This document shows positions 24,901 through 39,900 of a stretch of 64,000 nucleotides of DNA, piece by piece (within the stretch, counting starts at the first letter, position 1; each line of letters opens with the position of its first letter). Location of the stretch: positions 42,128,545 through 42,192,544 of the forward strand of contig CM055112.1 in NCBI GenBank assembly GCA_029204225.1. The letters are read 5' to 3'. The translations under genes and the position numbers were made by a program. Under the pieces are notes generated by a model, which was not told the DNA's origin, did no database searches, and worked only from the letters and a program-made list of their open reading frames with translations. Source of the DNA: Diphasiastrum complanatum. Lineage: Eukaryota > Streptophyta > Lycopodiopsida > Lycopodiales > Lycopodiaceae.

Positions 24901-27900
24901 TTTTGAAAATTGGAGGCAAGTATCAAAACAAGCAACAAGAGGAACAATTATGTAGAAACATGTTGCTCCAAAAGAAAGGTATAAGACCAACCAAATGGTT
25001 TTGTGTGAAGGCAACATAGTCTAATCTCTAACCATTGTCTTTTGTTTTGCTAACAATCTATCATTAGCTAGTTTTTATCACTCATCAAATCTTTTAAAGT
25101 GTTTCTCAAGCCCGTCAATGCTCTCAAGGTGTTGCCACTATAGACTCCCATAAGTTGGATGTATATTAGCTATCCTTGATGGCAACTTGTAAAATTGCTC
25201 TGCAACTAAATTCCATGCAACTAAAGGAACATCAACCACTTTAAAGCATGCAGTTAGCGTAAACTGAATAACTCTCATTGCTTATTCTTTTTTTTTGTCT
25301 AAACCTTTAGGTTTACCTTTGTTCTCTATTTGTCTATTGAAATTTTACAAGTGAGGAGACACAATGTAAAATACTCTATGATGTATGATTCATTACCATG
25401 GATGTTAAGTTATTGAATAGTATTGATTACTTGGGGTAGCGGAATCTAGTCTACCATCTACAAAAGTACTTGGATGTTAAGTAACCAAATGTATTGATTG
25501 CTTAGGGTAGTGAGATATTGTATTGACAAAGAAAGACAAATGCATTGTCTACTTGACTATGACCAAGTCAAATCTCACACTTTATAGTACTGCAGGCAAT
25601 CTAAAATAATCAGATTAACAAATAATGACAAATGATATACCTTCGCCGTAAGGAAGTCGATTGTGTGAATGGCAGGAGGAGCGACAAGAACTCTAGGATC
25701 AAAAGCATCGACCACAGGCTGCAAGCAAGAATTCCAATATCCAACAAGTATAGAGTAACTGAAATAGCAACATTTTGTACAAACGCATCAACTCAATAAT
25801 TTGACAAGCTGCAAAGTTCTTAAAAAAAAATTTACACGCAAATACAATATACCTACTAACATATAATATTCCTTAGGCCTTAGACTGGAATAGTGTGAAA
25901 TGGATGTCTGGCCATAACATCCTGAGCATTGACCATGTGTTCAATATCTAGTGTCAAAAGCACAGAACAATTGAGTTCTAAATCCTAACCACATTCAGCA
26001 ATTCAAAGATACATGACTCATCTTCCAACTTTTCACTTACTGCCAAAAAAAAAATGTGCAGAACTTCAAATTAAAGAGAAGATCTTTGCACATAGAGGTA
26101 AAATGACTCTGTGGTCAGATACAATGTCTCTCTGATCAGATACATTGCATTAACTAATAACAGCCACCTACGAAAAGAAGAAGTGATACCTTACACGGAG
26201 CTAGACAACTAAAATAGCAACATGGTAGAACATACCTGTGAAAAGTATCCTTGAAAAGCTGATCCATGCAGAGATGTCAGATCTACCCCATAGTAGCTTT
26301 GTTGTTGCCAAAACAATGCCTGTCACTCATAATGCGTCACTCTTACAAATACTGGAAGTATATATCAAACGTAACTGGTCTGAAATTTCATATAAGCATA
26401 GCAAACATAGCCAATGAAAACCAATCCTGTTATGTAAATGGACTAGAATGAAGTAAAAGTTCAAGCAACCAAGGGTTCTCACATGGTGAATATCCTCAAA
26501 AATAAGTATCTCGAAACCTGATCATCAGATGGAGGAATGCAGACAACTAGTGTACTTCGACTATTACCCCAAAACAACAAGACCGAAGGTTATATTTTTT
26601 TAGTTTGGAAGATTTTAAAGCCACTGGAAATGTTTGTATATTCAGAGGTCCTAGATAAAGGTCTATAGCAGCTCAGTCACTTAAAAAAATTACATGCCAC
26701 AACTTTCATCATGAAATTGTGGTTCATTTCTTTTCAACAATCCTTCCAAAGCACTTCTTTTGCAACAACAATATGAATGATGTTAAATCTCTGACTACAA
26801 AACAATTTATCAACTTCAGATATCATAATGTACGACGTGTAAGAAGTTATAATTGACTATTTGGACACAGCAAAATATCATCAAGTACCTAAACTTTCAC
26901 CATCTCAAGCATAGTTCCGTAGCGTACAAAACAGCCACATGCAGAACATCATTCCAAGCATGTTCCCGATGAACAGTTTTTTGAAAGTAAATTCATACAG
27001 TACGTATTTATTTGAGGTTTAACTCATGAATTTTCTCATAAACTTTCCCCAAGTCTGTTCTGCACCCTGTAAATGTGCCACCGATATAGGAATCAATTTG
27101 GGAAAAAGCAGATGTTAAGGGATTAATCTGACAGTGGCAGTTCCATTTCATAGCTCAATATTGCAACCTCCGAGCCTGTTTCAAACCCTATAAACGACCT
27201 ATCATCTAGATAGGGCTGAAATAATATAGATGGGCTGTGTTTAACTCCAAAAGGGCACCTGTCTGAATGAGTCTCATTCAATGTATGTATGCAAACTCCA
27301 AGCCTGTTCCAAACCCAAAAAACGACCTCTCAACTAGATAGGGTTGTAAATATATAAAGTAGTTGTTATTAACTCCAAAAATACGCCTGTTTAGATGCTC
27401 ATTAATGTATGAGGCAAAATCAATCCCTCGCTGCATCGAATATGAGGCCTGCATCTAATTTGAGGCTAAGAATATCTTACGGTAATATATCCAGCCATGA
27501 ATCAATTTAATAAAACCTAACCATAAAATTTCTTGTTACATCAGTATGTATCAATGTTGCCACCATACTCCTGTACATGTCGTACTCTCGTATGCGCATG
27601 TGACAATATGTAACAGACCATAACTTGCAAAAGAAAGGAGCCATTAAGTGATGTCCACCTTATTCATACTTCCAGAATCCAGGCTCAGCTCTCTGTGATA
27701 GTAGTTCAGAGTCTTCAAACATGAGTTTAGAATAATATCTCATTGATGAATACATCATGAGACAAAGACATTGTGCTTTGTTTAGGTGGTGCAACCTGCC
27801 AGATGTTCTGACAGGAACATCTAGCAGCTCTTTCATAAGGTTTGGATTTCAGCAACAAGATTGCATGAACTATAACGGGGTATAGCAGCTATTTGTTGTG

Positions 27901-30900
27901 AACAGGCGCTCATTATTTTAATCGTCTACTATATGCTGAGTACAACGTATCATATTCTGCCGTACACATGCATCAGCATACGGAAAAGTGTACAGCCAGG
28001 TCTACTTTCTAGAGTCTGTAGGTCTACAGGCAGAAGTATGGTACGTACAGAACAATATGTTCCGTACCACAAGGTACAGTATGGTGTTCAATGATCTCGA
28101 GGATTACAGATCGCCATACTTATCACTGTGCATTGCCAGCAATAAATAACCTGGCAAAATTGCCACAATCAATGGTTCAGTTTCGGAAGAAAAAAAGGTT
28201 AAGTTCTCATTCTTTGCCATACCACATGCATAATGCAAAAAGGATGCATCAAGAGATGTAGTATGAACGAGCTTACACGCAATTTAAATTTCTTATATCA
28301 TTACAGAATTTTCAAAATACCCCCCCACAAACATCTTTTACTACAAATGCACTAGAATGGAAAAAATTCTCAACAGCTACCAAGGTCAAACACGTTTCTC
28401 CAAATTTGGTCATAAGACGGAGTGCTCCTGCAAAGTAGTGTGCACTTTCGACTAACCGAAAACAACTGAGTTTTATAGGTATTATTTTTGGAAGATTTCA
28501 AAGAACAAGTTGATAGCATATTGCCATATTCATTGGAATCGCATTATTTGCTGAATACTACAACAATATAGCAGAATAAGAACAATCTTCTGAAGGTCTA
28601 TATAAGTACGCTCACTTTGAAAAACACAGCTCGCAACTTTTATCACAGAAGTGTCCTTTGTTTCTTGACCAGTCCTCCAAAACAGAAATTATGAGCACAA
28701 AACCTCAAATCAAAAGCAGCAAGGAATCAATCCTATAGGACAACTTCTCAACTTCGTGACATGATTTATGGTATGATATGCTAAATATTATATAGAGTTA
28801 TTGGAAATAGCAGAGTCACATTTTACACATTTTCACGATCTCAAGCAATGTGCAACTCGTCATACTTCTCACTGTGCACTGCCAGCACAGAGAAACCTGG
28901 CAGAATTGCTCCATTCAATGGATTTCACTTTAGGAAGAAAAGAAGGGTAATTTCTCACCCTTTGTCATACCACATGCATAATGCCAAAAGGATACATTAT
29001 GGCATATACTATGAATGAGCTTACGCAAAATTTGCTACTCTTCCAACAGAAAAATTCCAACAACAGTACAGGATTGTCAAAATACTTCCCCCACACAAAT
29101 CTTATACTATCAATGCAGTAAATTAACAAAAATTCAAAGCGCTAGAAAGGTACTTCATATGGGTAATTAGGTATAAAAATCAATTCCACCAAATTTGGAG
29201 ATCAGATGGAGTGCTCCTCAACAGTAGTGCGCTTTTACTGCTATGCTAGATGACGGGACTGAATGCCATAGTTATAACTTTTGGAAATTTTGAAGCCTAA
29301 ATTAATAACGCAATCCCTGGCCAGTCTCATTATTTATGTGAATTCTACAACAATATAGCAGAATGAGAACGTTCCTCTAGGTATACTCATGTTAAAAATT
29401 CGCAGCCCAGATCTTTTATCATAGGAGTGTCCTTTGATTCTTGGCCAATCCTCCAAAGAAAACTTTGCACAAAACCATCGTGAATAAATTGATTCTCTGA
29501 CTATAAAACAACTAATCAAGTTCAGACATCATATTTCTGTATGGTGTGATAAAACTTATATACTATTATTGGGAACAGCAGAATGTCAAAGTATCCACAT
29601 TTTCACAATATCAAGCAATGTGCGACTCTTCATACTTCATTCTGAGCACCGCCAGCCCAGAGAAACCTGGTAGAATTGCTGCATTCAACGGATTTCATTT
29701 TAGGAAGAAAAAGGGTGATTTCTCATGGTTTCCTATACCACATGCATAATGCAAAAAGAAAGCATCATGACATGTAGTAGAAATGAGCTTATGCTAGTTA
29801 CAGGGTTTAGGGTTTAGGGTTTCTCTCCAAAATCCTCTTTTGATTTCTTAAATTGCAACATTCAAATCCAACATCCTTCCATCCCAAAAGGTTTCAAATT
29901 AGAAGGGATCACATACCCACTCCTTCCTGTGGCCCAAACATATGAACATAAAAACAAAACCGCCAGAAAATACATACCCACACCTAGTAACTGAGGCCAC
30001 AAACTCAATTATGCTCACGTCCAGTTTCGCCAAGCAAATAAATCATCAAAAACATATGACTTGATAAGTTTTCCAGCTGCCTAAAGTAAATCCACATGTT
30101 AATACAAATGTTCGTCTAGGGTTCTTGAAAATCAAAGATTATCTTTTTCTGTTGTTGACAGATAAGTTCTGATGCTAAGATATTATGCTGGAAGTACGTA
30201 ACAAAGGCATACCCAAATAATTACATAAGAAACAGCTACTGATTAAAAAAACAATATAATACAGGTACAGTCTATTCTTCCCCACAGATTTTACCCCAAA
30301 GTAGGAATTCATGAATATTGATGATTGGTGATTCAAGCAGTCCTCTTGACAGTTATTATGACATCAAATCCAGAATACAGAGTTCACAAAGTTTCTATGT
30401 TGTAAATACTATCTTGTTGAATCCCCCTCCAGCCTTTCTACATCTTCAACCAGTTTTACTTTTATCATACATTTAAAACTGTTTGCGAGAGATTTTAGAT
30501 CACAACAGTTATTCCACATAGTTACTCCAATTTCCAATGACCAGTTGGTTATTTGACACCCAATCATGGGTGGGATCTACACAAATCACTTTTGAAATCT
30601 TTAAATGAAATTTCATTATTGACGGCTCTGTGATGGCTGCACGGAACTATTCATCTTCATGTCAAATTTGTGCAGCTCATTAGACTCCATATCAACTTTC
30701 TAATATAGTTCCAAACACTGACAGTAACAAACTGAGGTAATCGTAATGCTTGATATATACATGGCATCACCATCTTCTCTGAAGTATCTTAGAAGACTGG
30801 ATCTAACATGAAGAGGCTGACAGCTCAAGTGCAATTTTGTCAGTTACATTGGTTGCTTATGAATTTCCAAAGGCTGTAAGCATATCTAACCTATCTGGTA

Positions 30901-33900
30901 GTCTACTTTCGTCTAGACAGAAACAACTTTTTCCCCACAAATTTCTACATCATATCGGTGATACCAAGATTCACAAGCAATGAGAAATGTAATAAGGGCA
31001 ATGAATCAGCTCTACCTTGTTAGCAATTTCCACAAATAAGTATTCATCCGTAAATGGCGCCATATGGATTCTAGAAAATACAACATGGACACAAAGTGAA
31101 ATCTGTCAAAACAGAGAAAACTGTTCGCAGGTAAAAACAAAACACATTATCAAAGAACTGAACAAAAACGTGAATTCAAAGGATGATTCTGGACGAACAG
31201 CATTTGGAGAATAATCATTCACAACTAAGTTCTGTACTTATTTAAGACATCTAGCATTAAAGTTGAAAAATCTGCTGAAGCATTTGAAAACTAACTGAAA
31301 TTTAATTATTTCCTTCAGATTCACAATTTTGAAGAGAAATTTCATTTCAACAACAAGCTAAAATACTACACAACCTTCCCAAAGCAGGAAACATCTTTCC
31401 GTTTGGAGAGAGAAACCGATCTCTTGCAATTATGTATGATTCCAACATTCTTTCATTCACCAGTAAGGTGCCTGTAATCGGAAACCTCAAGTCAGAATGG
31501 CATCAATCAGGCTTTCTTGTTTAACATTTATGCATACCAAAACGGATGAAATATTATAAGTTGAATAATCTTAGATGGTATACATCTAGTCTTAAATCCA
31601 TGAAAAATCTGAAATGAAACAAGACACTACTTGCATTCACAGATAGCTTAGACACACAACCTTTATGGAATCATGCAAAAGTATATCGATAGATCAATCA
31701 ACTGACCACTGAATCATAACAGAAAAGTTTTACCGAATCTCAATATAACGCTCACTTTACAAGAAGAATGCTTGCAGAAAGGTCACAAACAAAGGAAGAG
31801 TAGAATGAAGGTTCTGTAAGGCAATAAACACCCTCTTATGTCTCCTTACAGTTTACTACCACGAATGACTTTTGAACAGCTACTTAGATCAGACTGCTCG
31901 GAAGTAACTGAAATCATTAAGTTCCTAAAAAATAATTTAAACATTTGATGAATGTTTCAAACAATTGAATAATTTCCAAAACACCTATAAATGCCAGACA
32001 TGGAATTAAATAAGATCAGCACGAGACATGATGCAAGAACATGATCCAAGGCTTGCACTAGCACACAGACTAGTTTTAAGCAGTGGAGATTTGCAAGTAA
32101 AACACCTTATTGAAACTTTTTTCCACCATGTTCTTCTTTGCTTTGTTTGGAGGCTATAGTGGTTGCTAGGAAGAGACTGATAACATCTTTCCAAGCTTCT
32201 TTTTTAGTAGGTGGTCGACATGAGCATAGATGTGGCTGATGTGCATAAGGCCCTCTTTGCATAGTTGTTTTAGGGTTTTAGGGGTTTAGGGTGCAACTAT
32301 TGGCATTGTTAATAACTAACTGGTGGCTTTAAGGTGCGTTAGCTTTTGTTTTTCCACCTATCCACTTTGCATTAAATGTTTGACCTTTTTTCTGAGTTTT
32401 AGGATTTCTACAGCCATGCTTGTGGAGGGACGAGAGATACGAGCTGAAGTTGCTCTCTTGGAGGAAGACATAGTAGTTTTTGCTGGGCCAAGTGATGTCA
32501 GATGGTGCAGTCTCCATTGCAGTAGTACCTTTTGCAGTACGGTCAGGAAGACCAGGTCGCATCTGCTTGGATTCACCAGGCTAGATGGAAAATGAATGGG
32601 CATTGCCCCATGCATGGCAATTCCTGCACCTAAGTGAGCGTGCCTACTGAGCACATCTGGAGAAGCAGCAACAACTGGGCCAACTCATGGGCCTAAGCTA
32701 CAAACTGGCGGGCAGCTCGGTTCTATTAGTATACGATCAAGGGCTGGCAACAGCAGTGCACCCTCTAGCACCGGAGTTAGTCCATCAATGCTTGTTTCGA
32801 CATCAGCCGTGGGGACAAAATGTAGAGGATGCAGGAGGGGAGGAGGCTGAGGAGGAGGGATTTGATGAGAGGCCATGGATGATGAGATGGAGATGGAAAT
32901 AGGTGAGGATGTGGGGTTTGTTGATCCTGATGTCGAGACACAGGCCGAGCCTACATCACCTATACACAGAGGGAGGCTAGGTGAAGGGAATGCTTGAAAA
33001 TTTCATGATGAGCCAGAGACAATAATATCACAGGCAGAGGGAGCAACAGCCCGACAAGGCCCTGGTTGACCTACACAGAGGCAGAGGTTCACAGAGACGT
33101 AGTGGATCCTTGAGGAAGATTCCCTATCTTTGGCCAATGGAGGAATGTCCGTCTGATTATGAGTCATAGGAATTTCGACTTTTATTTCATGTCACATGAC
33201 TCTAGGATTCCATTGTCCATCTATCAGACTCATGTACTTTGCAATTGGCCCACTCCTTGATATGTATCAAATGGTTTATGACATACTGATCATTCTCATG
33301 AGGTATGTGTAGAATGTGGATCATTTTCCATGTTTTTGTATTAAATAAAATGCAATTACTTTCAAGTTGCAAGTCTAGTATGCTAACTGCTTCCAGTATG
33401 CTTTATATGACATGTTTAGTATGCATCAGTACGTCACATCTGATTCTAGAATTTCACATGTTTAGTGTGCATCACTATTATGATAACAATAGAGTCTAGA
33501 TTCTAGAATTCCTTAAATGCTAGCCTCTATGTCAATTTTTTGATGGTACTTACATTGTTTGCTGAGATTCCCTGCTTGCTTGTCATTAGCCCTTTGGTCA
33601 TTCTCAATGAGACTGTAAATTTGGATTTCGCAATAATTGACATATTACAAAAAATTTGCTAAACGGCTTCTTGAAGGCTCCTTCATAACTCGTTACCGTG
33701 TATGATTTAAGATTGTAATTTGTAAACAATAAACTGGAGACTGGACTGTAAGAAAATCAAACATCACTCAACACTGATACTAGATAGTTTGATTCATAGT
33801 CAATGTTTTGAATATTTTTTACAACCTATATGTGTTGTTTTTTTCCACCCTACACATACGACGACGTACGTGAAAAAAAACAAAAAAAACCATATACGAT

Positions 33901-36900
33901 GAGTTCTATCGGGCCAAACCTAAATTTGGTTTTGGGAACTGCAATAGTTTTCTCTGGTACAGAGTTAGTTTGAGTGTCCTTGCAAAAGACAAACATATTA
34001 TACTTTTGGTTGAAATGTGGGAGCACGGGACTTGGAGGTACAGGACGTTGGTCATCTTCTTCTACAATTCGATCTTCACTGTAATGATTTGAGCAAAAAT
34101 TCTAATTTAGTACCCCACAGAAAATTCATTTGTCAAATTGAAGAAAACTCTCCCATTTAACTAAGGACGTGACATTTTGGCTAATACATATAAAAGCTTC
34201 TACAAGTCAAATAAGAAAAGACACAAAAACTTTTTCAAAATTAACAACAGGTTGAAATGCAAAAAAGACCTGCTTCCCCAAAAACCCTTGATCTGATGAA
34301 GAATAAAAGAGCTAGAAGGGAATCGTAGCAAATTCATCGGGTACGAGCTCCCTTGGAATAGTTGCTTGACAAAATAAACTTTATCCCTCGAAATACTCTT
34401 TCCTCGAGAATCCTTGACATGATGAAGAATGCAAAGAGGCTAGAACGAATTTGTAACAAACTTATACAAGGCAAACAAGCCTTTTTTTGGACACGATGAA
34501 AGAAGATCCTATGACCTCTTTGGAAAACCTAAAGTCCATGGAAATGATATTGAGTCAAAATCAATATTTAACTCAGCAAAACACTTATAAAAGTCAAGTG
34601 AATTATAACTATTCCACCAATCAACCACACACATGCAAGAAGGTAATAATGGAAATCCCAACACATTGAGGAGCTGCAAGCTGAGTTTTCAAATTTGGCA
34701 AAGATGTTCTTGTTTCTTATGTTAGACTTGTTCAATCATGCCTTGATTGAAGAAGTTTGCAACCGGTGAACCAAATCTATATAAGGCCTACAAAGAGTTG
34801 GGATGCCCATCCACATTTGAATGCCATTGTAAATTTGACCACATGCACACATCCATAAATCACACCTAAAGAGAAACTTGAACCTTATTGGAGATAAAAA
34901 ATAGGAAGGCCATGACCCCATGTCACATACGAAAGTGAGGGCCCCATGTGGCAAGTAACTTGGCACAAAAATTGTTGATTTGGAACAATGAAGATGCTTG
35001 ACACTACCCCTCAACATCTCCACTATTATAAGGCCCCTATTTTCTTAGCATACGTTCCTATTTGGATTTCATGGGCAAGAGAACATCGTGTCGTTTGCTT
35101 TGCAATGATTGTGTGTGATACCATTCCAACTATACGGCAATTATGATTGGATATTTTTGGCAAAATTGTGGGCGAGCATTTTGAAGAAGAAACTCAATGC
35201 TTAGCTGAAATTTTATTAACTGCATGCAAAATTTATGAACTGTATGCAAAAAGCTGCATACAAATAGTTTTATTAACATCGCGATCTACCATTGATGGTT
35301 TGATTACACTAAGATCCATTATCACGACAAGCAAAAGGAACAACCACCTCTATTGTTGCTTTGTGGATTTTCATAAAGCCTTTCACGGTCCCAAAGCATA
35401 AATTATGGAAAAGAATCCCTACGGAATAATCACATCGAGTTGGACATCTATACAAAAAACTGATAGCAGGCAGAGTCCTCTAAAAGGTTTCACGAATGAC
35501 ATATTCAGCAACTTGGAGAGTAAAACAAGGTTGTCCTCTATCCCGTAACCTCATTAAAAGTTACATCGATAAGCTGAAGATTGTCTTAATGATGGAATAG
35601 TGGATGGTACCAAGGTCCTTCACCATGTTATTAAACGGCTGAAAGAAAGATCCACACCATGAAAAGTCCAAACTTTGGTTACTTGCCAAACAGTTGATGT
35701 CCAACCGTCATGCTAGTACTTAGCACCAATGGTTCAACTCCCATGGCTGGATTGTAATCTCAAAAGGAGGACATTGATGCATACATTGCAATGCCATAAA
35801 AATCTAAGGACCACAGTTGCTCTAGTATTTTGCAAATGAATTTATTAGATGCCATTGTTAGAAGTCTACCCATTGGTTCGGAAATCAGAACGTCAGCTTT
35901 CTCAGGCAGCTCAACTTCCTCAACTTTTCCGTGGATGACCTGCCGAAATTGTGATGCCGAAGTGTTAAAAAAAATGCAAATTCACAGTATCACTAGCTAC
36001 AGGCTTTTGCTGCGTACTATCAAAAAATGTAACTCAAAAAAAATCATGTGACTCAAACAAATTGGATGTTACATCAAAGCTAGTATGCTTCAACTTCGTA
36101 CTTGATTACATACCCATAAGGTTTAGCCTACTAGACAGCTGATACGAACAAGATTTTGTAAATCTATATAATTCTCTGATTTATTCGTTGTTTACCGTTA
36201 TTCGCTGGGCTAATACAGGGTTCCCGGATATGAGCTTCTGAGCATAATCTGCCATTGATGATGCCTCTACTGCATAAACATGTTTTGCTCCAGCCTGCAG
36301 AATATGTGATTCAGACAATCAGTAAAAAAAATCTGAAAGATCAATGAATTTCCAAGATATTTCGACAGTTTTATAACCAAAATTCAATCTTGGGAAACGC
36401 AATGTGATGTGAATCTTCAGGAAAAATCAGCAAACGAACCTCGACAATGAGAAAGCTACACTACAAGCTAGAGAATCATAGTATGGTTATCATGTTTAGG
36501 GTTACAAATAATCAGGGGTTGTAACAATCTAAATTACTAAAACAAACTGAACAATCTGCAAAACTGGCCTGTACTTGGAAATTCTTTAACCTAAACCCAG
36601 CATCTTAGCTGCACATAATCTAAAAGATTTTGACCCGGTCTTTTTTTATCTCTGCAGCCTATGCTATGATAGAACAAATTCAAATCTGTAGTCAGCGATA
36701 CCTGTGCAGCAAAGAGTGATAATATGCCACTCCCGGCACCCACATCAACAACCACACGTCCTTGGAAATCCACATAATTTTCCATAACTGCCGCATAATA
36801 GCTTCCTGCTAACAAATATCAAGAGATATATTTCATGAACTGAAAAATCCACCAGTCTAACTAAGCAAAGGCAACTTAACCTTTTTCTCAATAGGTCTTG

Positions 36901-39900
36901 TTCCTTCGATCAAGTCAAAATAATAGTCAGGCCAGCTAACAGAAACAGTTTACAATCTATAGCAAGTGCACAATAAATAAAAACAAGGAAAACTGGGCCA
37001 TGAATTAGAGGCAATTAAGATCTGTGTTGAAGGAAAAAACAAGGATTCCCACACATGATCCATTTTGCTAACTATAAAGAAACATGTAATACAAAAATCT
37101 CCTTTTCAGATTCTAACCCCCAGAAGTTTCAAAAAGACGAGGATTCACGAGTACATAAACTATTAAGCAGATTGTACCTGTACGAACATAGTCTTGCAGC
37201 ATGTTTTGTTGGTGCAGCAGTTGTCCATAATAATGGAAGTACATTTTTGCCGATGATGCTTCAATTTTTCGCTCAAACTTATTGATTCCTTTTAGCTCCA
37301 ATGCTCCATTGCCAATCTTAGACCCTGGGTAGTAGGAAAAACCCAGCATATCATAGTTGTTGAATGTTTGAGCTTGTTCAAAATATTTTCTTTTTCAATT
37401 TGTTACCTTCTAAGGGACTTAAGAAATGAGCTCTTTTGAATAATATTAAAGTTAATATGAAATATGCCTGTAAAACATACCATATTCTGAACACTCAGAT
37501 TGGTCAACATTGTAGAAATAGAAAATTCAAAACCTGAGTTATAAACATTTCAGTAAACTGTAACAATCACTCATAGAACAAACTTGAAATCTCGGGTTTG
37601 AAAATTCAACAAAGATTACCATGGACTCTGGAGCATGTTCAAACTCATTTCAAAAAGAAAACCCTAATTAATAACTGAGAAGCATACGAAGTTAACAGCT
37701 AGAATGTAATTTGTTAACATGGGTAGCTGAGGACTCGCAAGTCGCAGCAGATAGCCACATCAAATGTGTTGGAGATTAAGTAGGCTTGACAACGTGTTGG
37801 CAATTTTACAGCACATAAATCACAGCATTTATTGAAGAAACATCCCAGAAATATGTTGGAGATTAAGTAGGCTTGACAGCATGGTGGAAATTTCATAGCA
37901 CATAAATCGCATCATTTATGGAAGACATCCCAGGAATAGAACGACACAACTACTCTGTTCATGACCATAGTTGCATAGTGTTCCGAAACGCTTCCCCATT
38001 TTTTTTAATATTCCAAAATGTGTGATAAAATACTTTTCTTTTAATTTCAAAGTGGTGGGACTCACACAGGGCAACTACGCCTTAGCATCTAGCCATCAAG
38101 TCCTTTCCTAGGTTTCTAAAGCGTTCCCGTGTGACAGGAATTGGAATACATTTTTGCTATCACACGTGATAAGGTGAAAAAGACTGAAGCTGAAAAGTTG
38201 GTCTTCATTAGGTCAAATCTTAGATTGCTATCTAAAATGAGAAATTGCGAGTTTCATACATTTGAACTTAATCGACATGATCCAGAAGCTGAGAGACACA
38301 GACTGATTGTTTGGTTGGATGCTGAGAGAAAGAACATCAAGGAGGGATGAAATGTGTGAGAAGTCACACTTGACAACAAGAACATTAAACTGCAATGCCT
38401 TCAAGCCCTTGAGGAGCTCAAGGGGATGATGAGATGACATGCGTTTGATGGAGGCCCATCGTTGATAACTCCTCTTATTGCATGATGTAGTTTATCTAGG
38501 ATGGTAGGGCTCATACAATATACTTTATCTAGGATGAGCCAATGACGTAAGAGCCACATACCAAAGTAGTGCAGGTGGTTATAGACAATAACCCTAACAC
38601 GATATCCATCAGTGACTTGGTATTGCTAAAGGTTGACAACATCGTTTGGAAACCATGTCAATAATCGCCTCACGCACAATACAGGCCTCCTAGATTTGAT
38701 AATGGGTATGATCAATCACCTCTATTGGCTTATTCCTTATAACTTATGTGACTTGAACGTAAAGAAGCTGCCCTCTTGTTGCTTGTGCACAAGGACTTAT
38801 GTAACGTAGCAAGGAGTTAAGTAGTTGATAGGGATAGGAGCAAGAAGATGAATCCTTTCAGCAAGTTCAATCAACAAGTAGAGCAGCTACATTCAATGTT
38901 ACATCCAACCTACGAGGCCCTTTGATTGCTAGATCATGAGGACGATACCACAAACTCATCAATGAGTTCATGGATGTCGGTGTTGGCAATGAGGCCCATC
39001 ACCACCACGAAACTCTTTTGATTTTTTTTTTTTCAAGTATTTAGTTATTTCCTTCACAAAATAATTTGAAATAAATCAAAACAATCCTTGAAAGGTCCTG
39101 AAAAGTTAATATCCTAAGGGCTACAAATTATAAATGTGATTGCTAGATAATGCAGTAGCACAGTTGTAAAGAAAATGGATAAGTAGTTGTGCTGCTATGC
39201 TAACAAACACAACCACCAGATGGACGAAGCACACGTGTACCAATGGAATCGATGAGGAAAATTCTAGAAAAAAGTAACAATCCTAAACTCGTCAAGAAAA
39301 TTATGTTTTGAAATCTCTGAGAAGGCAGCACATTTTGCCCATGCCAAAGCTTTTGCCTACCAAAGTTGTCCTCACTCTAAAAATCGTGAAGGGTGAAATC
39401 AAACCTGTCATTTTATTCAGTCACAGTGACCAAAAGTTCATCTTGTTATAAAAATATTCAAATATATCACCTTCGATGTTTGATAATGTATCCAAGTGGA
39501 TTTTAGCAAAAGTTTATTCTTCATAATGGCACTGCAAAGGACCCACTTTGTTCAAAGTCGACTTGATGAGTCTTATTAAATAGGCACACAGATACACATA
39601 CAACAATGCATGATTTTATAAAGAAATATTGAATTGGCGATATGATGATATGAGATGCAAGTTGTGAGAATCTTATCTTTCACCAATCATGGAAAAACAC
39701 ATGAAAGATTGCAGAACTAATTCATTGATGGTTAGTCAAGAATTTTTCTTCACTCAAGAATATTACTACCGATGAATGATTAATAGGTAATTGTCTTGTA
39801 GGTTCCTTCAACTGGCAAGACCAGCTCAATCCACTTGTAGATGTCATGATCACATAATCCACATGAAGAGGCCAAAGATCACATAATCCACATGAAGAGG

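Larger units (their letters stand above)
26320..31015 (-). other. PRMT4 intron 9, largely made of repeats
   Basis: 4,696 bp, mostly occupied by diverged copies of a unit of about 0.78 kb and a separate short duplication, with no protein-coding transposon remnant. See the repeat entries. Confidence 0.7.
31472..35869 (-). other. PRMT4 intron 7, carries unknown GC-richer segment and a LINE fragment
   Basis: 4,398 bp. It contains a telomere-like motif (about 32,270-32,292), an unidentified segment at 32,300-33,180 and a plus-strand LINE fragment at about 35,270-35,680. A short diverged duplication around CACATGTTTAGTxTGCATCA is seen at 33,410-33,475. Otherwise unrecognised AT-rich sequence. Confidence 0.6.

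Noticed and set aside
27990-28085. Imperfect inverted repeats around GGTACGTAC and GTTCCGTACC as a miniature transposon
   Set aside because: No matching terminal pair with a target duplication could be found by eye.
29803-29822. Telomere or chromosome end
   Set aside because: Under three repeat units, inside a gene intron.
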